31,087 bases of DNA, taken from IMG/VR virus record IMGVR_UViG_3300037493_006092, positions 1 through 31,087 of that record. One strand, 5' to 3'. The position numbers and the translations under genes were made by a program. Under the pieces are notes generated by a model, which was given only the letters and a program-made list of their open reading frames with translations, was not told the origin of the DNA and searched no databases. Shown here piece after piece: positions 14,451 to 24,326 of the stretch. The DNA is from a virus. The first letter of the stretch is position 1, and every line of letters begins with the position of its first letter.

Positions 14451-17400
14451 TTATGGTAGTCTCCATGCTGATCTTGAACCCGCAGGGTTTGCTGGGGTAT
14501 ATCTTACATACTGACTTTGGTTTACGTCCCAAGACGGAAGTCCTATAAGTCCTGCGTTGTTTGTTGTTAGATCACCCTGATGTCCAGTTAGACCCTGATA
14601 ACCCTGTGCGCCTGGAGGGCCTAGTGGCGAAGGTGGACCCTGTGAACCGGGTAATCCAGTAGGGCCCTGGCTGCCCTGTGGTCCTCTTGGGCCCTGTGGA
14701 CCTCTTGGACCCTGTGGACCTCTAGGACCTCCTGATGGAGGACCAACCGGACCCTGTGGACCCTGAGGACCTATATATCCTTGGTGACCAGGTTGAATTG
14801 GTCCCTGAAATCCTTGTGGTCCTTGACCGCCAACAGGACCCTGGTGTCCTCTAAATCCCTGGTTACCCTGTGCACCCTGTGGACCAGAAGGACCGATAAA
14901 TCCTAGGTAACCCTGGTCTCCAGTTCCTCCCTGTGGACCCCCTGGACCCTGAGGACCTCTTGCTTCTTGAACTGGTCCAATTGGACCCTGGTGTCCAACA
15001 AAACCTTGGTATCCTTGTACTCCTGTAAATACCGGACCCTGTGGACCCTGAGGACCCTGGTCTCCTTGCGTTCCTTGAGGTCCCTGGGGTCCACGTGGAC
15101 CCAGGAATCCCTGGAAACCTCTAGCACCCTGTGGGCCTGTGGGCTGTGGACCTTGATATCCTCTTGGACCCTGTACACCCTGGTTTCCAATTGGACCCTG
15201 GTAACCCCGATCTCCCTGGAATCCAAAAGGCCCTTGGGGTCCAATTGGACCTATACCCTGGAATCCAGCCGGACCCTGGTCTCCTCTGGTACCTGCTGGA
15301 CCCTGATAACCAGTAGCGCCTTGACCACCCTGTGGACCAGTAGGACCTATTAATCCTTGATCTCCCTGAGTGCCCTGCGGACCAACCGGTCCTTGATTGC
15401 CCTGAGCACCTCTTGTTGCGTTGAGAGGACCTTGATACCCTTGATCGCCTTGGAAACCTACAGATCCTTGGTCACCTCGTGTCTGTCCACCTTGATAACC
15501 CAACAGTCCTTGACCACCCTGTGTTCCCTGTGGTCCTTGGAAACCCTGATTTCCGGGCGGACCTTGGATCCCCTGAGGGCCCTGGTACCCAGTCGGCTGT
15601 GGACCCTGATTACCCCTTGGGCCTTGGCTACCTCTAGCGCCCTGAGGACCTTGGTGACCCTGTAGACCTTGCCAGCCGGCAGCACCCTGGTATCCTTGAG
15701 GTCCAAATCCCTGTGCTCCAACTGCTCCAGTAAATCCCTGAATTCCTCTTGGACCCTGTATACCCTGGACTCCCTGATCGCCTTGGTCTCCTCTGATGCC
15801 CTGATTTCCTAGGTATGCTCCGCCTTGTAATCCACTAGGTCCTTGGAAACCTTGACCGCCTTGATAACCGAAATTACCCTGATCTCCTCTTGGGCCCTGT
15901 GGGCCAGGAACTCCACCGGTATAACCCTGTGGACCAAATGGACCCTGGTAACCCTGATCTCCTCTAGTGCCCTGGTGACCCTGCGGTCCAAGCGGACCCT
16001 GTTGCCCTAGGTCACCCTGGAATCCTCTCGGCCCCTGTTCACCTATCACATCATCTCCTTGGTCTCCTCTGATACCCTGGTTACCTCTATCACCCTGTGG
16101 ACCTTGGTAACCTCTTACCCCTTGGTAACCCTGTAGACCGATATATCCTTGGTATCCAATAACAATTGGACCCTGTAATCCTCTTGGACCCTGAGGTCCC
16201 TGTGCGTCCTGCGCCCCTTGGAAACCCAATAGACCCTCGTAGCCCTGATCTCCTCTTGGACCCTGAGGTCCTTGATAGGCTTCACCTATAACTCCAGCAT
16301 CAGCACCTTGTATTCCTCTGTTTCCCTGATCTCCAAGATAACCCTGTAAACCGCGATAGCCCTGGACACCTCTGTATCCCTGAAGACCCTGAAACCCTTG
16401 TGTTCCAGGCCCCTGATCTCCTCGATAACCCTGATCTCCAATATAACCCTGTGGACCTACATATCCCTGGTCTCCTCTTGTATTTGATTGGTAACCTTGG
16501 TCTCCTCGGTATCCTTGGTCTCCTCGGTAACCCTGGGGTCCCTGGTCTCCTCGGAAACCATCTTCTCCCTTAGGACCAATAAAACCAGTATCTCCTTGGT
16601 AACCCTGGTCTCCGCGAGGACCCTGAAATCCTTGGATTCCAAAAACTCCTTGGTAACCTTGAGGACCCTGGTAACCTCTTGAGTTATCGATACCCTGTTT
16701 TCCTTGGTAACCTCTTTCGCCCTGCGGTCCTTGAAAACCTAGAGGTCCAAAATATCCTCCGTATGCTGTAGGTCCAAGTGTAAGACCACCCTGGAAACCT
16801 CTGTCTCCCTGGAAACCTCGGTCTCCCTGAACACCTCTTTCACCCTGGGATCCCTGTTGACCCCGGTTTCCCTGGTGTCCGCGAAGTTCTGGGTATTCAA
16901 AACCGAGACCTTGATATCCTCTTGGTCCCTGGTAACCCAAAAGCCCCTGGAATCCTCGAGAACCCTGATCTCCCTGGAATCCTTGAGGACCTTGGTAACC
17001 CTGTCCACCCTGGTATCCATCAAACCCTTGGTATCCCTGAGCGCCTTGGTGGCCCTGAAAGCCCTGTGGTCCTTGGTAACCCTGTGGTCCCTTGTCTCCT
17101 TGGTACCCTGTCACTGAGATTCCTTGGTAACCTCTGTCGCCCTGCGGTCCGGGGTATACACTATCATCTCCTTGATAACCTCTTAACCCTTGGTAACCGG
17201 TAAGTCCTTGGTTTCCTCTGTAGCCCTGCGCTCCTAGATAACCCTGTAAACCTTGGTATCCAACGTCTCCTTGATTTCCAAGAAAACCCTGAGGACCTCT
17301 TGCACCCTGGTATCCCTGTGCACCAAGATATCCCTGCGGTCCTTGGTAACCTTCGCCGGCGCCTTGAACTCCTCTGTTGCCCTGAACTCCAAAAACGCCC

Positions 17401-17648
17401 TGAACTCCGCTTAAGTCTTCAAAGTAAACAGTGCCCTCGTTCTTTCCAGCATATAAACTTTCCGAAGGATTAATAACAAGAGTAGTACCATCCGCGGGAC
17501 CAGTCGCTCCGGTAGATCCTGCTAAAACAAAAACACCAGCTTGAAAACTGGGATTAGCGGTTATAAACGCCTCTCCACCTCCCACTGCGGGAGTTGGATC
17601 AACCTTAAGATATGGTGTTCTAATTATATGTCTGCCGTTGCCTGCCAT
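14451..17648 (-). CDS. Giant collagen-like protein 2 (1065 aa), putative virion fibre
   Basis: The N-terminus (about 1-80, [19 protein letters not shown], then [18 protein letters not shown]) is followed by about 940 residues of Gly-X-Y and a C-terminal cap of about 35 residues ([17 protein letters not shown], ending AWRLP). The first half is exceptionally rich in GYQG, GFQG and GDQGYRG triplets, and the last third in [10 protein letters not shown]. The C-cap shares a [YW]DVN[NQ][AS]Q pattern with collagen 3. It is separated from collagen 3 by 15 bases and from collagen 1 by 21, so the three are probably cotranscribed. Like its paralogues it has no Cys-rich knot. A fibre or whisker role is inferred from composition and its place beside tail genes. 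Confidence 0.85.
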   Translation of the reverse strand: MAGNGRHIIRTPYLKVDPTPAVGGGEAFITANPSFQAGVFVLAGSTGATGPADGTTLVINPSESLYAGKNEGTVYFEDLSGVQGVFGVQGNRGVQGAGEGYQGPQGYLGAQGYQGARGPQGFLGNQGDVGYQGLQGYLGAQGYRGNQGLTGYQGLRGYQGDDSVYPGPQGDRGYQGISVTGYQGDKGPQGYQGPQGFQGHQGAQGYQGFDGYQGGQGYQGPQGFQGDQGSRGFQGLLGYQGPRGYQGLGFEYPELRGHQGNRGQQGSQGERGVQGDRGFQGDRGFQGGLTLGPTAYGGYFGPLGFQGPQGERGYQGKQGIDNSRGYQGPQGYQGVFGIQGFQGPRGDQGYQGDTGFIGPKGEDGFRGDQGPQGYRGDQGYRGDQGYQSNTRGDQGYVGPQGYIGDQGYRGDQGPGTQGFQGLQGYRGVQGYRGLQGYLGDQGNRGIQGADAGVIGEAYQGPQGPRGDQGYEGLLGFQGAQDAQGPQGPRGLQGPIVIGYQGYIGLQGYQGVRGYQGPQGDRGNQGIRGDQGDDVIGEQGPRGFQGDLGQQGPLGPQGHQGTRGDQGYQGPFGPQGYTGGVPGPQGPRGDQGNFGYQGGQGFQGPSGLQGGAYLGNQGIRGDQGDQGVQGIQGPRGIQGFTGAVGAQGFGPQGYQGAAGWQGLQGHQGPQGARGSQGPRGNQGPQPTGYQGPQGIQGPPGNQGFQGPQGTQGGQGLLGYQGGQTRGDQGSVGFQGDQGYQGPLNATRGAQGNQGPVGPQGTQGDQGLIGPTGPQGGQGATGYQGPAGTRGDQGPAGFQGIGPIGPQGPFGFQGDRGYQGPIGNQGVQGPRGYQGPQPTGPQGARGFQGFLGPRGPQGPQGTQGDQGPQGPQGPVFTGVQGYQGFVGHQGPIGPVQEARGPQGPGGPQGGTGDQGYLGFIGPSGPQGAQGNQGFRGHQGPVGGQGPQGFQGPIQPGHQGYIGPQGPQGPVGPPSGGPRGPQGPRGPQGPRGPQGSQGPTGLPGSQGPPSPLGPPGAQGYQGLTGHQGDLTTNNAGLIGLPSWDVNQSQYVRYTPANPAGSRSAWRLP

Positions 17649-17663
17649 TTATATATGTATCTT

Positions 17664-20600
17664 TTATCCCAACCATGTAATTGTACTGTTTCCTGAAGAA
17701 TGGAATATGAGTTGTGCGTTGTTGACATCGTAGTCAGGGAATCCTCTTACATTATCGAAAAGAGTAGTGTACGAGTAACTTGTAGATGCAGGTCCTTGAA
17801 ATCCAGTAGGCCCAGGAGGTCCCGCTACATCAACACCTTGTGGTCCAAGACCGATGTTACCCTGGAATCCTTGATAACCAGTAACTCCTTGATAACCCTG
17901 GAATCCTTGATAGCCCTGTACTCCCCCAGGGGCTCCAAATAATGGCCCCTGGTGTCCTTGAGGACCGTTTGGGCCGCGGGGTCCCGGCGCAACTGGACCT
18001 GTGAATCCCTGGTCTCCGGTTGGACCTGTGGTTGGACTAGGGAATCCTTGCGGTCCCTGTACTCCAATATATCCTGGATAGTTTGGACCCATAGATCCCT
18101 GTTTACCGCGCGGGCCCTGCGCTGCAGTTCCATATCCCTGTGGACCTTGATGACCCTGAGCTCCTGTGATTGGACCAAGCGGACCCTGTAGACCGAAAGG
18201 TCCAATAAATCCAGTAGGACCTGGTGATTGTGGACCTATAAACCCTTGTGGACCCTGGAAACCTACAGTAGAAGAAATAGGTCCCTGATAGCCCTGAGGA
18301 CCTCTATCCCCTTGATAACCCTGAAGACCAAGAGGACCTTGCGGACCTTGTCCTCCTGCATATCCCTGTGGTCCAATATAACCGGTTGGTCCAATTGGAC
18401 CTACGTACCCCTGTGGACCCAATTCCGTAACGGGGTTGGGAGATACACCTTGATAGCCCTGTGGGCCCTGCGCCCCTGGAGTAGTGCTGGCGGCGGCTTG
18501 GTATCCCTGTGTACCCTGGTCTCCTCTTGGACCCTGATCCCCTTGGTAACCTGTGTAGTTTGGTCCCATTGACCCCTGTCTACCACGTGGGCCCTGTACT
18601 CCAGATGCTGGTCCTTGAAATCCCTGATAACCAAGTGTTCCGTCTATTGGTCCAGCTGGACCTTGATCACCTGTAAAAGTACCACTAATCTGACCAGATG
18701 GACCCTGGTATCCTGTTAAGTCGTTAGGTCCCTGGTATCCCCTTGATCCCTGGGGTCCAACGCTTGCAGCGATATCTCCCTGATAGCCAACAAGACCCTG
18801 CGGGCCAATGAAACCAATATTTCCAAGCGGACCCTGAGGACCTTGACCACCGGTGTATCCTTGAGCTCCATCATAACCTGTTAAAGGTATTGGAGAAGGA
18901 TTTCCGGGTGGACCCGGTGTAGTGCTTGGAGTGCCCTGGATCCCAACATAGCCTTGAGCACCAGGGCCCTCCTGTGGAGTTCCAAGATTTCCTTGATAAC
19001 CTCTAACCCCAGGGGTTCCTTGAAACCCGGGTTGCCCGAGGAACCCCTGTGGGCCTTGATAACCCTGTACTCCTCTAGCTCCTTGAAAACCAAGTTGACC
19101 CTGATAACCTCTAACGGAACTCGCGTAACCCTGTGGACCCTGGAATCCGATAGGACCGTCAGGACCCTGTGGACCAACTGGACCCTGGAATCCTCTAGGA
19201 CCCTGCAATCCTTGGAAACCCAGTGGACCCTGGAAACCTCTGACAGTGCCAATAGGCCCTTGATAGCCCTGGTTTCCTAAAAATCCCTGAGGACCCTGTA
19301 AACCCGTGTTTGTGGCGGGGCCTTGGAAACCCTGCGGTCCTTGCCATCCCTGCGGTCCCTCAGGACTTGGGAAACCAGTTACGCCTTGTATGCCTCTTGG
19401 GCCCTGGGGACCAATTGCAGCGTCAGCACCTACATCATCCGCCTTTGGACCTTGAAATCCCTGGTTTCCTTGATGTCCTCTTAACCCCTCAGGCGAGTCA
19501 TGTCCTTTTGCGCCAGTAATTCCTTGATAACCCTGGAAGCCTCTCTCTCCCTGTGTACCCTGTGGACCCTGTGGACCCTGTGGACCTTGGAATCCCTGTG
19601 TTCCTCTGTAACCCTGTATCCCATTGTAACCCTGTAATCCTCGGTAACCCTGGTCACCTTGATAACCCCGTGGTCCTATAAAAGCCGGTGTTTCTCCATC
19701 GGGACCCTGATATCCAAGAAATCCTTGTGGACCCTGGTTTCCTCTTACAGTTGAAGTATCGCCTTGGTGTCCTTGCACTCCTCTGGGGCCCTGGTAACCC
19801 TGATCTCCCCTGTAACCCTGATCGCCTACGTTTGCTTCAAACCCCTCGGGACCCTGGTCTCCAAGGGGGCCGGCCTTACCCTGTGGTCCGAGAAAGCCTT
19901 CGTGTCCTTGTAATCCTTGGTAACCCTGGTGACCCTGTGGACCTTGGAATCCCTGGTTTCCTTGATGTCCAAGCAGACCCTGTGGACCCTGCAGACCCTG
20001 ATAACCTCTAGTGCCCTGGTCTCCGAGAGGTCCCTGTGGTCCCTGGGGTCCTTGACTTCCTTGGTAACCGAAAAGACCCTGGTAGCCGAGATCTCCCTGG
20101 TAACCTTGAGTACCTTGATAACCTAAAAACGGTAATGGACCTTGATATCCTCTTTCGCCCTGTGTACCTTGGTAGCCACGTAGATCGCCGTCGTATCCCT
20201 GTTTTCCTTGGTAACCCTGTGGACCCTGTAGTCCAAGCAAACCAATATATCCTTTGTAACCCTGCGGTCCTCTAACCTCGTTTGTGTTGCCCTGGATTCC
20301 AAGAAATCCCTGATCTCCAAAGAATCCCTGATCTGCAGTTAAACCCTGATCCCCCTGGTCTCCACGAGCGCCTTGGGCTCCAAATTTTCCTTGGTAACCC
20401 TGAGGTCCTCTTTCACCATCTGCCCCTTGGCGGCCTCGAACCCCCTGGTCTCCTCGAGTTTCTGGGTAATTAGCACCAAGTCCTTGGTATCCAAGTTGTC
20501 CCTGTGATCCAAAATCTCCCTGAAATCCTCTTACAGTGCTAGCAGGTCCCTGATATCCTCCAAATACTTCATCTGCAATTTCATCGTAATATCCACCCTG

Positions 20601-20888
20601 AAACCCGCGCTCTCCTATCAAGCCCTGGGCTCCAAAAGAACCCTGAGCGCCCTTTGTTCCTTGAATACCTTGGTATCCTAAAGCGCCTTGGTATCCTAAA
20701 GAACCCTGAGCGCCCTGGGGACCAATCTGAGAATCAAAGAATATTTCACCAGTAGAAGCGTTGTATCTAAGATACTGTCCTTGAGTTCCCACGTGCTGTG
20801 GAAAGATGAACCTATCAAAGAAGTTCACCTGCCCAATCTCACCTAAAAATATAGAATCAGCGTTTTTAATTATATGCTGATCAGGCAT
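17664..20888 (-). CDS. Giant collagen-like protein 3 (1074 aa), putative virion fibre
   Basis: An N-terminal head of about 57 residues ([20 protein letters not shown], then [18 protein letters not shown]) resembles the short anchoring heads of phage fibre proteins. It is followed by about 975 residues of Gly-X-Y and a tail with [19 protein letters not shown] ending in TITWLG. It shares the acidic interruption [14 protein letters not shown] (residues about 97-110) with collagen 1. Breaks such as STVRG, GFEANVG and [15 protein letters not shown] recur at irregular spacing. It is the first of the three collagen genes in transcription order, 26 bases after the DEDDh exonuclease stop, and a TATATAAA element overlaps that stop. 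The role is inferred. Confidence 0.85.
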   Translation of the reverse strand: MPDQHIIKNADSIFLGEIGQVNFFDRFIFPQHVGTQGQYLRYNASTGEIFFDSQIGPQGAQGSLGYQGALGYQGIQGTKGAQGSFGAQGLIGERGFQGGYYDEIADEVFGGYQGPASTVRGFQGDFGSQGQLGYQGLGANYPETRGDQGVRGRQGADGERGPQGYQGKFGAQGARGDQGDQGLTADQGFFGDQGFLGIQGNTNEVRGPQGYKGYIGLLGLQGPQGYQGKQGYDGDLRGYQGTQGERGYQGPLPFLGYQGTQGYQGDLGYQGLFGYQGSQGPQGPQGPLGDQGTRGYQGLQGPQGLLGHQGNQGFQGPQGHQGYQGLQGHEGFLGPQGKAGPLGDQGPEGFEANVGDQGYRGDQGYQGPRGVQGHQGDTSTVRGNQGPQGFLGYQGPDGETPAFIGPRGYQGDQGYRGLQGYNGIQGYRGTQGFQGPQGPQGPQGTQGERGFQGYQGITGAKGHDSPEGLRGHQGNQGFQGPKADDVGADAAIGPQGPRGIQGVTGFPSPEGPQGWQGPQGFQGPATNTGLQGPQGFLGNQGYQGPIGTVRGFQGPLGFQGLQGPRGFQGPVGPQGPDGPIGFQGPQGYASSVRGYQGQLGFQGARGVQGYQGPQGFLGQPGFQGTPGVRGYQGNLGTPQEGPGAQGYVGIQGTPSTTPGPPGNPSPIPLTGYDGAQGYTGGQGPQGPLGNIGFIGPQGLVGYQGDIAASVGPQGSRGYQGPNDLTGYQGPSGQISGTFTGDQGPAGPIDGTLGYQGFQGPASGVQGPRGRQGSMGPNYTGYQGDQGPRGDQGTQGYQAAASTTPGAQGPQGYQGVSPNPVTELGPQGYVGPIGPTGYIGPQGYAGGQGPQGPLGLQGYQGDRGPQGYQGPISSTVGFQGPQGFIGPQSPGPTGFIGPFGLQGPLGPITGAQGHQGPQGYGTAAQGPRGKQGSMGPNYPGYIGVQGPQGFPSPTTGPTGDQGFTGPVAPGPRGPNGPQGHQGPLFGAPGGVQGYQGFQGYQGVTGYQGFQGNIGLGPQGVDVAGPPGPTGFQGPASTSYSYTTLFDNVRGFPDYDVNNAQLIFHSSGNSTITWLG
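20557..20600 (-). repeat. Acidic interruption module, copy in collagen 3
   Basis: This is the second copy of the 44-base module described at 12715-12758, here encoding [14 protein letters not shown] near the N-terminus of collagen 3. Near-identity in DNA between genes that otherwise differ in triplet order points to recent exchange or strong constraint. Confidence 0.85.
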
Positions 20889-20913
20889 AATCCTCTAGAG
20901 TTATTTTATTCTT

Positions 20914-20922
20914 TTTATATAT
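20914..20922 (-). promoter_or_regulatory. Candidate late promoter upstream of the collagen genes
   Basis: ATATATAAA on the minus strand, 25 bases before the collagen 3 ATG and overlapping the exonuclease stop codon. The spacing suits a -10-like late promoter with a short A-rich leader. Confidence 0.4.
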
Positions 20923-21676
20923 TTGATTTTAGTTTGTTAAGTATCTTCCCGGTGATAATTTTTGTCTCAGAAGTAAATCCACTCGCGCCTTGAAGCCACT
21001 CAAAGTATCTAGGATCTGATTTATAAACGTCTTTAACATTTTTACCAAAATGTTTTCCAAAGTTAACTGTGATTTCTCCGTTCTTTAATTTATACTTACC
21101 TGCTAAATCAACGATTTCATTTCGATGCGCTGTAATTTGTTCCAACTCATCAATTGTGTCGGGAATATCATAAAGAGAAAGCTGCGATTTCACAACCTCA
21201 ATAGCTGCTAGAACATCAGCTTCTGCAGTGTGTGCATTCTCTAATTTTTTCCCTGTATATTTTTTGTATACGCTTTCAAGCGTAGATGGTTCGTAATGTT
21301 TAAGTATCGCATAACCATCAAGAATCCTGTGCTTTCTGTGATTGAAAGGTATACCGGCTCTATAAAATTCTTCTGTTAACAGAGGAAGATCAAAACCTAA
21401 AATATTGTATCCACCAAGATCACATTCACCGATGAATTCAAGAACCTCAATTGCAACATCTGCAAAAGACGGTTCACCTATTAAGTCAGACTCACCTATA
21501 CCGTGCTTTTCAGTGGCCTCTGGTGATATTGCTACGCCTACGCTATTTAGTCTATAGTAAAGCTTTTCCGTTGTGTCTCGATCAATCTTTACTGCACAGA
21601 ACTCAATAATTCTATCTTCTGATATGTTTAATCCGGTTGTTTCCAAATCGAAAAAAACGATGGGCTTTTCAAACAT
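20915..21676 (-). CDS. DEDDh 3'-5' exonuclease (DnaQ-like) with ExoX-like C-terminal domain
   Basis: The 253-residue protein has the three exonuclease motifs in order: VFFDLETTGL (Exo I, 7-16), GGYNILGFDLPLL (Exo II) and AHTAEADVLAAIE (Exo III with the His of DEDDh). The C-terminal part (VNFGKHFGKNVKDVY, then DPRYFEWLQGAS) matches the small FGK...G...DPxYxxW domain found after DnaQ folds in ExoX-type proteins. It should degrade DNA or RNA ends 3' to 5' with two metal ions. Its place among structural genes is unusual for a replication enzyme. It could serve proofreading, repair or host nucleic acid breakdown. The ATG at 21676 is preceded by GTATATAAAGAAG. Confidence 0.9.
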   Translation of the reverse strand: MFEKPIVFFDLETTGLNISEDRIIEFCAVKIDRDTTEKLYYRLNSVGVAISPEATEKHGIGESDLIGEPSFADVAIEVLEFIGECDLGGYNILGFDLPLLTEEFYRAGIPFNHRKHRILDGYAILKHYEPSTLESVYKKYTGKKLENAHTAEADVLAAIEVVKSQLSLYDIPDTIDELEQITAHRNEIVDLAGKYKLKNGEITVNFGKHFGKNVKDVYKSDPRYFEWLQGASGFTSETKIITGKILNKLKSNI

Positions 21677-21686
21677 ATGTTTCTTC

Positions 21687-21695
21687 TTTATATAC
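21687..21695 (-). promoter_or_regulatory. Candidate late promoter upstream of DEDDh exonuclease
   Basis: GTATATAAA on the minus strand lies in the 36-base gap between the tape-measure-like gene and the exonuclease, 10 bases before the ATG. Member of the recurrent TATATAA set. Confidence 0.35.
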
Positions 21696-21712
21696 TAAAA
21701 ATAAGTATAAGT

Positions 21713-24043
21713 TTAAGAAGAAGCGAGCAACTTTCCACCCGTAGCATCTCTAAGTTCTAAACGAACTCCACCGACTGCTTGCGCTATGTTTCCTGGAAGA
21801 TTATTAATTGCAGCAGTAAGACGTGCCATGTCAGCAGAATTGGTTGGTTTTCCCTCGACAACCTTTTCATCCCCGCCACCGGTGATTTTATTGGCAATAC
21901 CTCCAGCAAAAGTTAATGCTTTATCCACCGTATCACTGGCAAAATTTATAACTTTATTAAATCCACTGTTTTTGTCCGCTAACTCGTTGATTTCACTCAG
22001 AACATCATAAACTTTTTGTGACTTTTCAATCTGAATACTATTAATACCAGCAGAAAATGTTTGCATTGAAGTGGCGATTGATTGGAAAGAGAGCGCCATT
22101 TGCTGGAGCGGATTCTTGTATTTAATCAAAGTAGCTAACTGTTTATTCATTTTTTGAATAGATCCGGCAAAAAGAGTTGGAATCGCGTAATCTTCATATC
22201 CGCTTGGGAAGAATTTATCCAATGCTATATAAAAAGCACTTAATCCCTGCATATCGGTTATTGCGTTGATTTTTCTCAGCGCAGAGTTTATATTGTCAAT
22301 TCCTTTACCAGTTTCTTGTATAGCGTTCACTCTATCAGAAAGAGATAATACTATCTCCTCTGGAGTCATAGCCGGTGCTGTGCCCGAAATAAAAGAGATA
22401 AGAGCACCGGCCGCATTGAATACACTGCTCACTGCGCCACCTAAAGACGCCCCAAGCGTTGCAGCAGCTATTGCAGCTAAACCACCAGCCACAGCTAATA
22501 ATCCTCCTCCAAGAGCAACAAGATTACCTGCACCGATATTGGCCATTTTTTCGATGAAATCACCTAATGAATTAATTACAACACTAATGTTTGAAATAGC
22601 AGAGACTATAATATTTCCAATCATTTCAAATGCAGATTGGAAAATTGGTACAAAGGCTTGTACCACCTCAGCAATACCTGAAAAAATTACCTTTAATGGA
22701 TCAGCTACTTTCGTTATTAAATCACCTATAAACGGTCCAAGCTCTCGTATTACCTCTTTGAAAATCGGCAATCCTTTTTCAAGAAGATACAAGAAAACAT
22801 CTACAATTCTCATTCCAAAATAAGACAAAGCATCTGCCACATTATACAGCAAACCTCCAGGTTTAAACATTCCCTCTGGCAACAGTTGTAAAACATACGC
22901 CAAACCAACCACCGCTAAACCAGCAACTACAAGCCCGGCTGCTCCCAAGAGAAATCCTTGAATAGTAACGGCTCTTACAATTGCTCCAATAATACCAATC
23001 GTAAGAGCAAATGGTATCATACCTATACCAACACTGAACATCCAACCAAGGTCGGGTGCTTTGTATTCTTCTGGAAGCATTTGGAATATATATGCTACTC
23101 CAAGAATTGTCGCTGCTATTGCAATACCAGCCAGAGAAGCAAAAAGAATATCCTTTGGTCCAAGATTAAATTTATCAATCGTTGCTGCTGCCAAAACAAA
23201 CGGTAAACTAAACACAAGAATTGATAAACCAACCTTGAGTGACCAGATTGGATCTGGCGCCTTGTACTCATCAGGAAGAAGTGAAAAGGCATACGCAGCA
23301 CCAACAAGTCCAAGCGCAATCAATGGGATTGATGCTGCAGTAAGTGCAAGTTGTTTTATGTTTTCAAGTTTCTTTGACGCAACTAGAGCAAAAGGAATTG
23401 CAAAAAGCGCAAGAGCTAGCCCGGCTTTAAGAGTCCAAATTGGATCGGGTGCCATGCTTGGAGTCAATGTTGGCATCAAAGAAAGTATCAATGCACTTCC
23501 AACTATTCCAAGCGCAACCAATGGAAGGGCCACAGCAGCCCTTCGAATCTGCTTTTCATCCAAATCTTTCATTTTTTCAGCAGCATATGCAAATGCAGGA
23601 ACAATTATTCCTAGTGCAAGGGAAATGGCAATAACTCCAACTGGATTTAAAACAAATGCAGATGCAATACCAATTGCAATACCAAACGCACCGATTGCTG
23701 CTGCCATCAATAAAACATTTTTGGCAGTTGTTCCTAAACCAGCAGCAACGTTCTGTAATTTTTCAGCAGCTCCTGTTCTCTGAGTAGAAACTCCCTTTGA
23801 AACAGCATCTAGCTTTGCATTGCTTAAAACTATGTTTGCTTCAATTCTTTTTAGAACTGCAGTCTGTTTCTCGGTTTCAACAATTAGCTTTTCTAAATTT
23901 CTAACCGTTGAAACAACTCCACCCGTAATAACTTCAATTGCCTGTGTATTGTTCGCTGCAAGCGCTTCGATTTTAGCCATCGAAGACAAAAGACCCTCTT
24001 GAAGTTGAATGGATCTTGATTCAAACCCTTGTTTAAATGCCAA
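21713..24043 (-). CDS. Tape-measure-like tail protein with hydrophobic repeats
   Basis: The 776-residue protein has a helical, coiled-coil-like N-terminus (1-90), then a long hydrophobic region (about 100-425), then Ala/Gly-rich and helical segments. Position after the gp26-like and chaperone-like genes, large size and hydrophobic centre all fit a tape measure, which sets tail length and sits in the tail lumen, the role of gp29 in T4. Residues about 165-425 hold four repeats of 64-67 residues, each with a LP-E/D-EYKAPD-type turn (near 200, 264, 331 and 395) between hydrophobic helices. The start codon is TTG at 24043-24041; the next Met is residue 22. The TTG fits the 28-base gap and an A-rich leader. 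Direct homology to gp29 is not shown. Confidence 0.7.
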   Translation of the reverse strand: MAFKQGFESRSIQLQEGLLSSMAKIEALAANNTQAIEVITGGVVSTVRNLEKLIVETEKQTAVLKRIEANIVLSNAKLDAVSKGVSTQRTGAAEKLQNVAAGLGTTAKNVLLMAAAIGAFGIAIGIASAFVLNPVGVIAISLALGIIVPAFAYAAEKMKDLDEKQIRRAAVALPLVALGIVGSALILSLMPTLTPSMAPDPIWTLKAGLALALFAIPFALVASKKLENIKQLALTAASIPLIALGLVGAAYAFSLLPDEYKAPDPIWSLKVGLSILVFSLPFVLAAATIDKFNLGPKDILFASLAGIAIAATILGVAYIFQMLPEEYKAPDLGWMFSVGIGMIPFALTIGIIGAIVRAVTIQGFLLGAAGLVVAGLAVVGLAYVLQLLPEGMFKPGGLLYNVADALSYFGMRIVDVFLYLLEKGLPIFKEVIRELGPFIGDLITKVADPLKVIFSGIAEVVQAFVPIFQSAFEMIGNIIVSAISNISVVINSLGDFIEKMANIGAGNLVALGGGLLAVAGGLAAIAAATLGASLGGAVSSVFNAAGALISFISGTAPAMTPEEIVLSLSDRVNAIQETGKGIDNINSALRKINAITDMQGLSAFYIALDKFFPSGYEDYAIPTLFAGSIQKMNKQLATLIKYKNPLQQMALSFQSIATSMQTFSAGINSIQIEKSQKVYDVLSEINELADKNSGFNKVINFASDTVDKALTFAGGIANKITGGGDEKVVEGKPTNSADMARLTAAINNLPGNIAQAVGGVRLELRDATGGKLLASS

Positions 24044-24058
24044 TTAAGAATTGATTTT

Positions 24059-24068
24059 TTTATATATC
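24059..24068 (-). promoter_or_regulatory. Candidate late promoter upstream of tape-measure-like gene
   Basis: GATATATAAA followed by an A-run, on the minus strand, 15 bases before the TTG start. The same ten bases occur before the sheath and tube genes. Confidence 0.4.
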
Positions 24069-24071
24069 CTG

Positions 24072-24266
24072 TTAAAACCTAGGTGGTTTAAAACTAGGCA
24101 TCTTGTAATTTGAAGTGTTTGGCATCTTTGGGGTCTTTGGAATGTTTTGACTTCTTTCCTGCATCCCCGCTGAGTGCTTTTCATAACTCTTACGCTCAAT
24201 CTCGTTCTTTTCTTTGAGAAGCTCGTTCAGTTCCTCGATTGTTATTTCAAATTCATAGAAAGGCAT
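24072..24266 (-). CDS. Tail-assembly chaperone-like C-terminal part (gp51-like)
   Basis: From its first ATG this ORF gives only 64 residues: a helical start (PFYEFEITIEELNELLKEKN) and a Pro/Lys/Asn-rich tail. The same frame stays open upstream for at least 27 codons into the end of the gp26-like gene. It there encodes KAKVALYYHLRLQPSEIEN, with no ATG, GTG or TTG in that stretch. The run YYH...P-S-E-I-E-N-M-P-F-Y resembles the second half of tail-assembly chaperones, which are normally reached by ribosomal frameshifting from the gene upstream. The ORF sits right before the tape-measure-like gene, the conserved place for such chaperones. Either the 64-residue product is made alone, or the main product is a fusion of about 400 residues with the gp26-like protein. 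Confidence 0.6.
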   Translation of the reverse strand: MPFYEFEITIEELNELLKEKNEIERKSYEKHSAGMQERSQNIPKTPKMPNTSNYKMPSFKPPRF

Positions 24267-24326
24267 GTTTTCAATCTCACTAGGCTGTAACCTTAAATGA
24301 TAGTAAAGAGCAACCTTTGCCTTAAA
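24072..24326 (-). other. Possible programmed +1 frameshift extension, joining gp26-like and chaperone-like frames
   Basis: The gp26-like frame ends GAG CTT CTT TAA G. A +1 slip of the tRNA from CTT to TTT over the TAA stop would enter AAG GCA AAG GTT and read straight into the downstream ORF. The CTT-stop arrangement is like the +1 site of bacterial prfB (CTT TGA). A -2 slip would give the same frame. No strong upstream Shine-Dalgarno-like stimulator is visible, only GACGAG. Confidence 0.5.

Noticed and set aside
17648-17656. TATATAAA before collagen 2 as a promoter
   Set aside because: It touches the ATG itself, leaving no room for a transcript start and leader; probably an AT-rich leader only.
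11388-20275. Many long plus- and minus-strand ORFs within the collagen genes, rich in Trp/Thr/Leu or Arg/Val/Asp
   Set aside because: They are other-frame readings of the 9-base Gly-X-Y repeats, which lack stop codons by composition. They have no leaders and mirror the repeat.
11073-20888. Periodic DNA repeats that could look like a CRISPR array or satellite
   Set aside because: The period is 9/18 bases, the frame is coding and Gly-X-Y is maintained throughout. There is no repeat-spacer structure.
23061-23783. 240-residue plus-strand ORF opposite the tape-measure-like gene
   Set aside because: It is antisense to a well-packed gene and has Ala/Ser-rich composition explained by the complementary hydrophobic codons. 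No leader or neighbour supports it.
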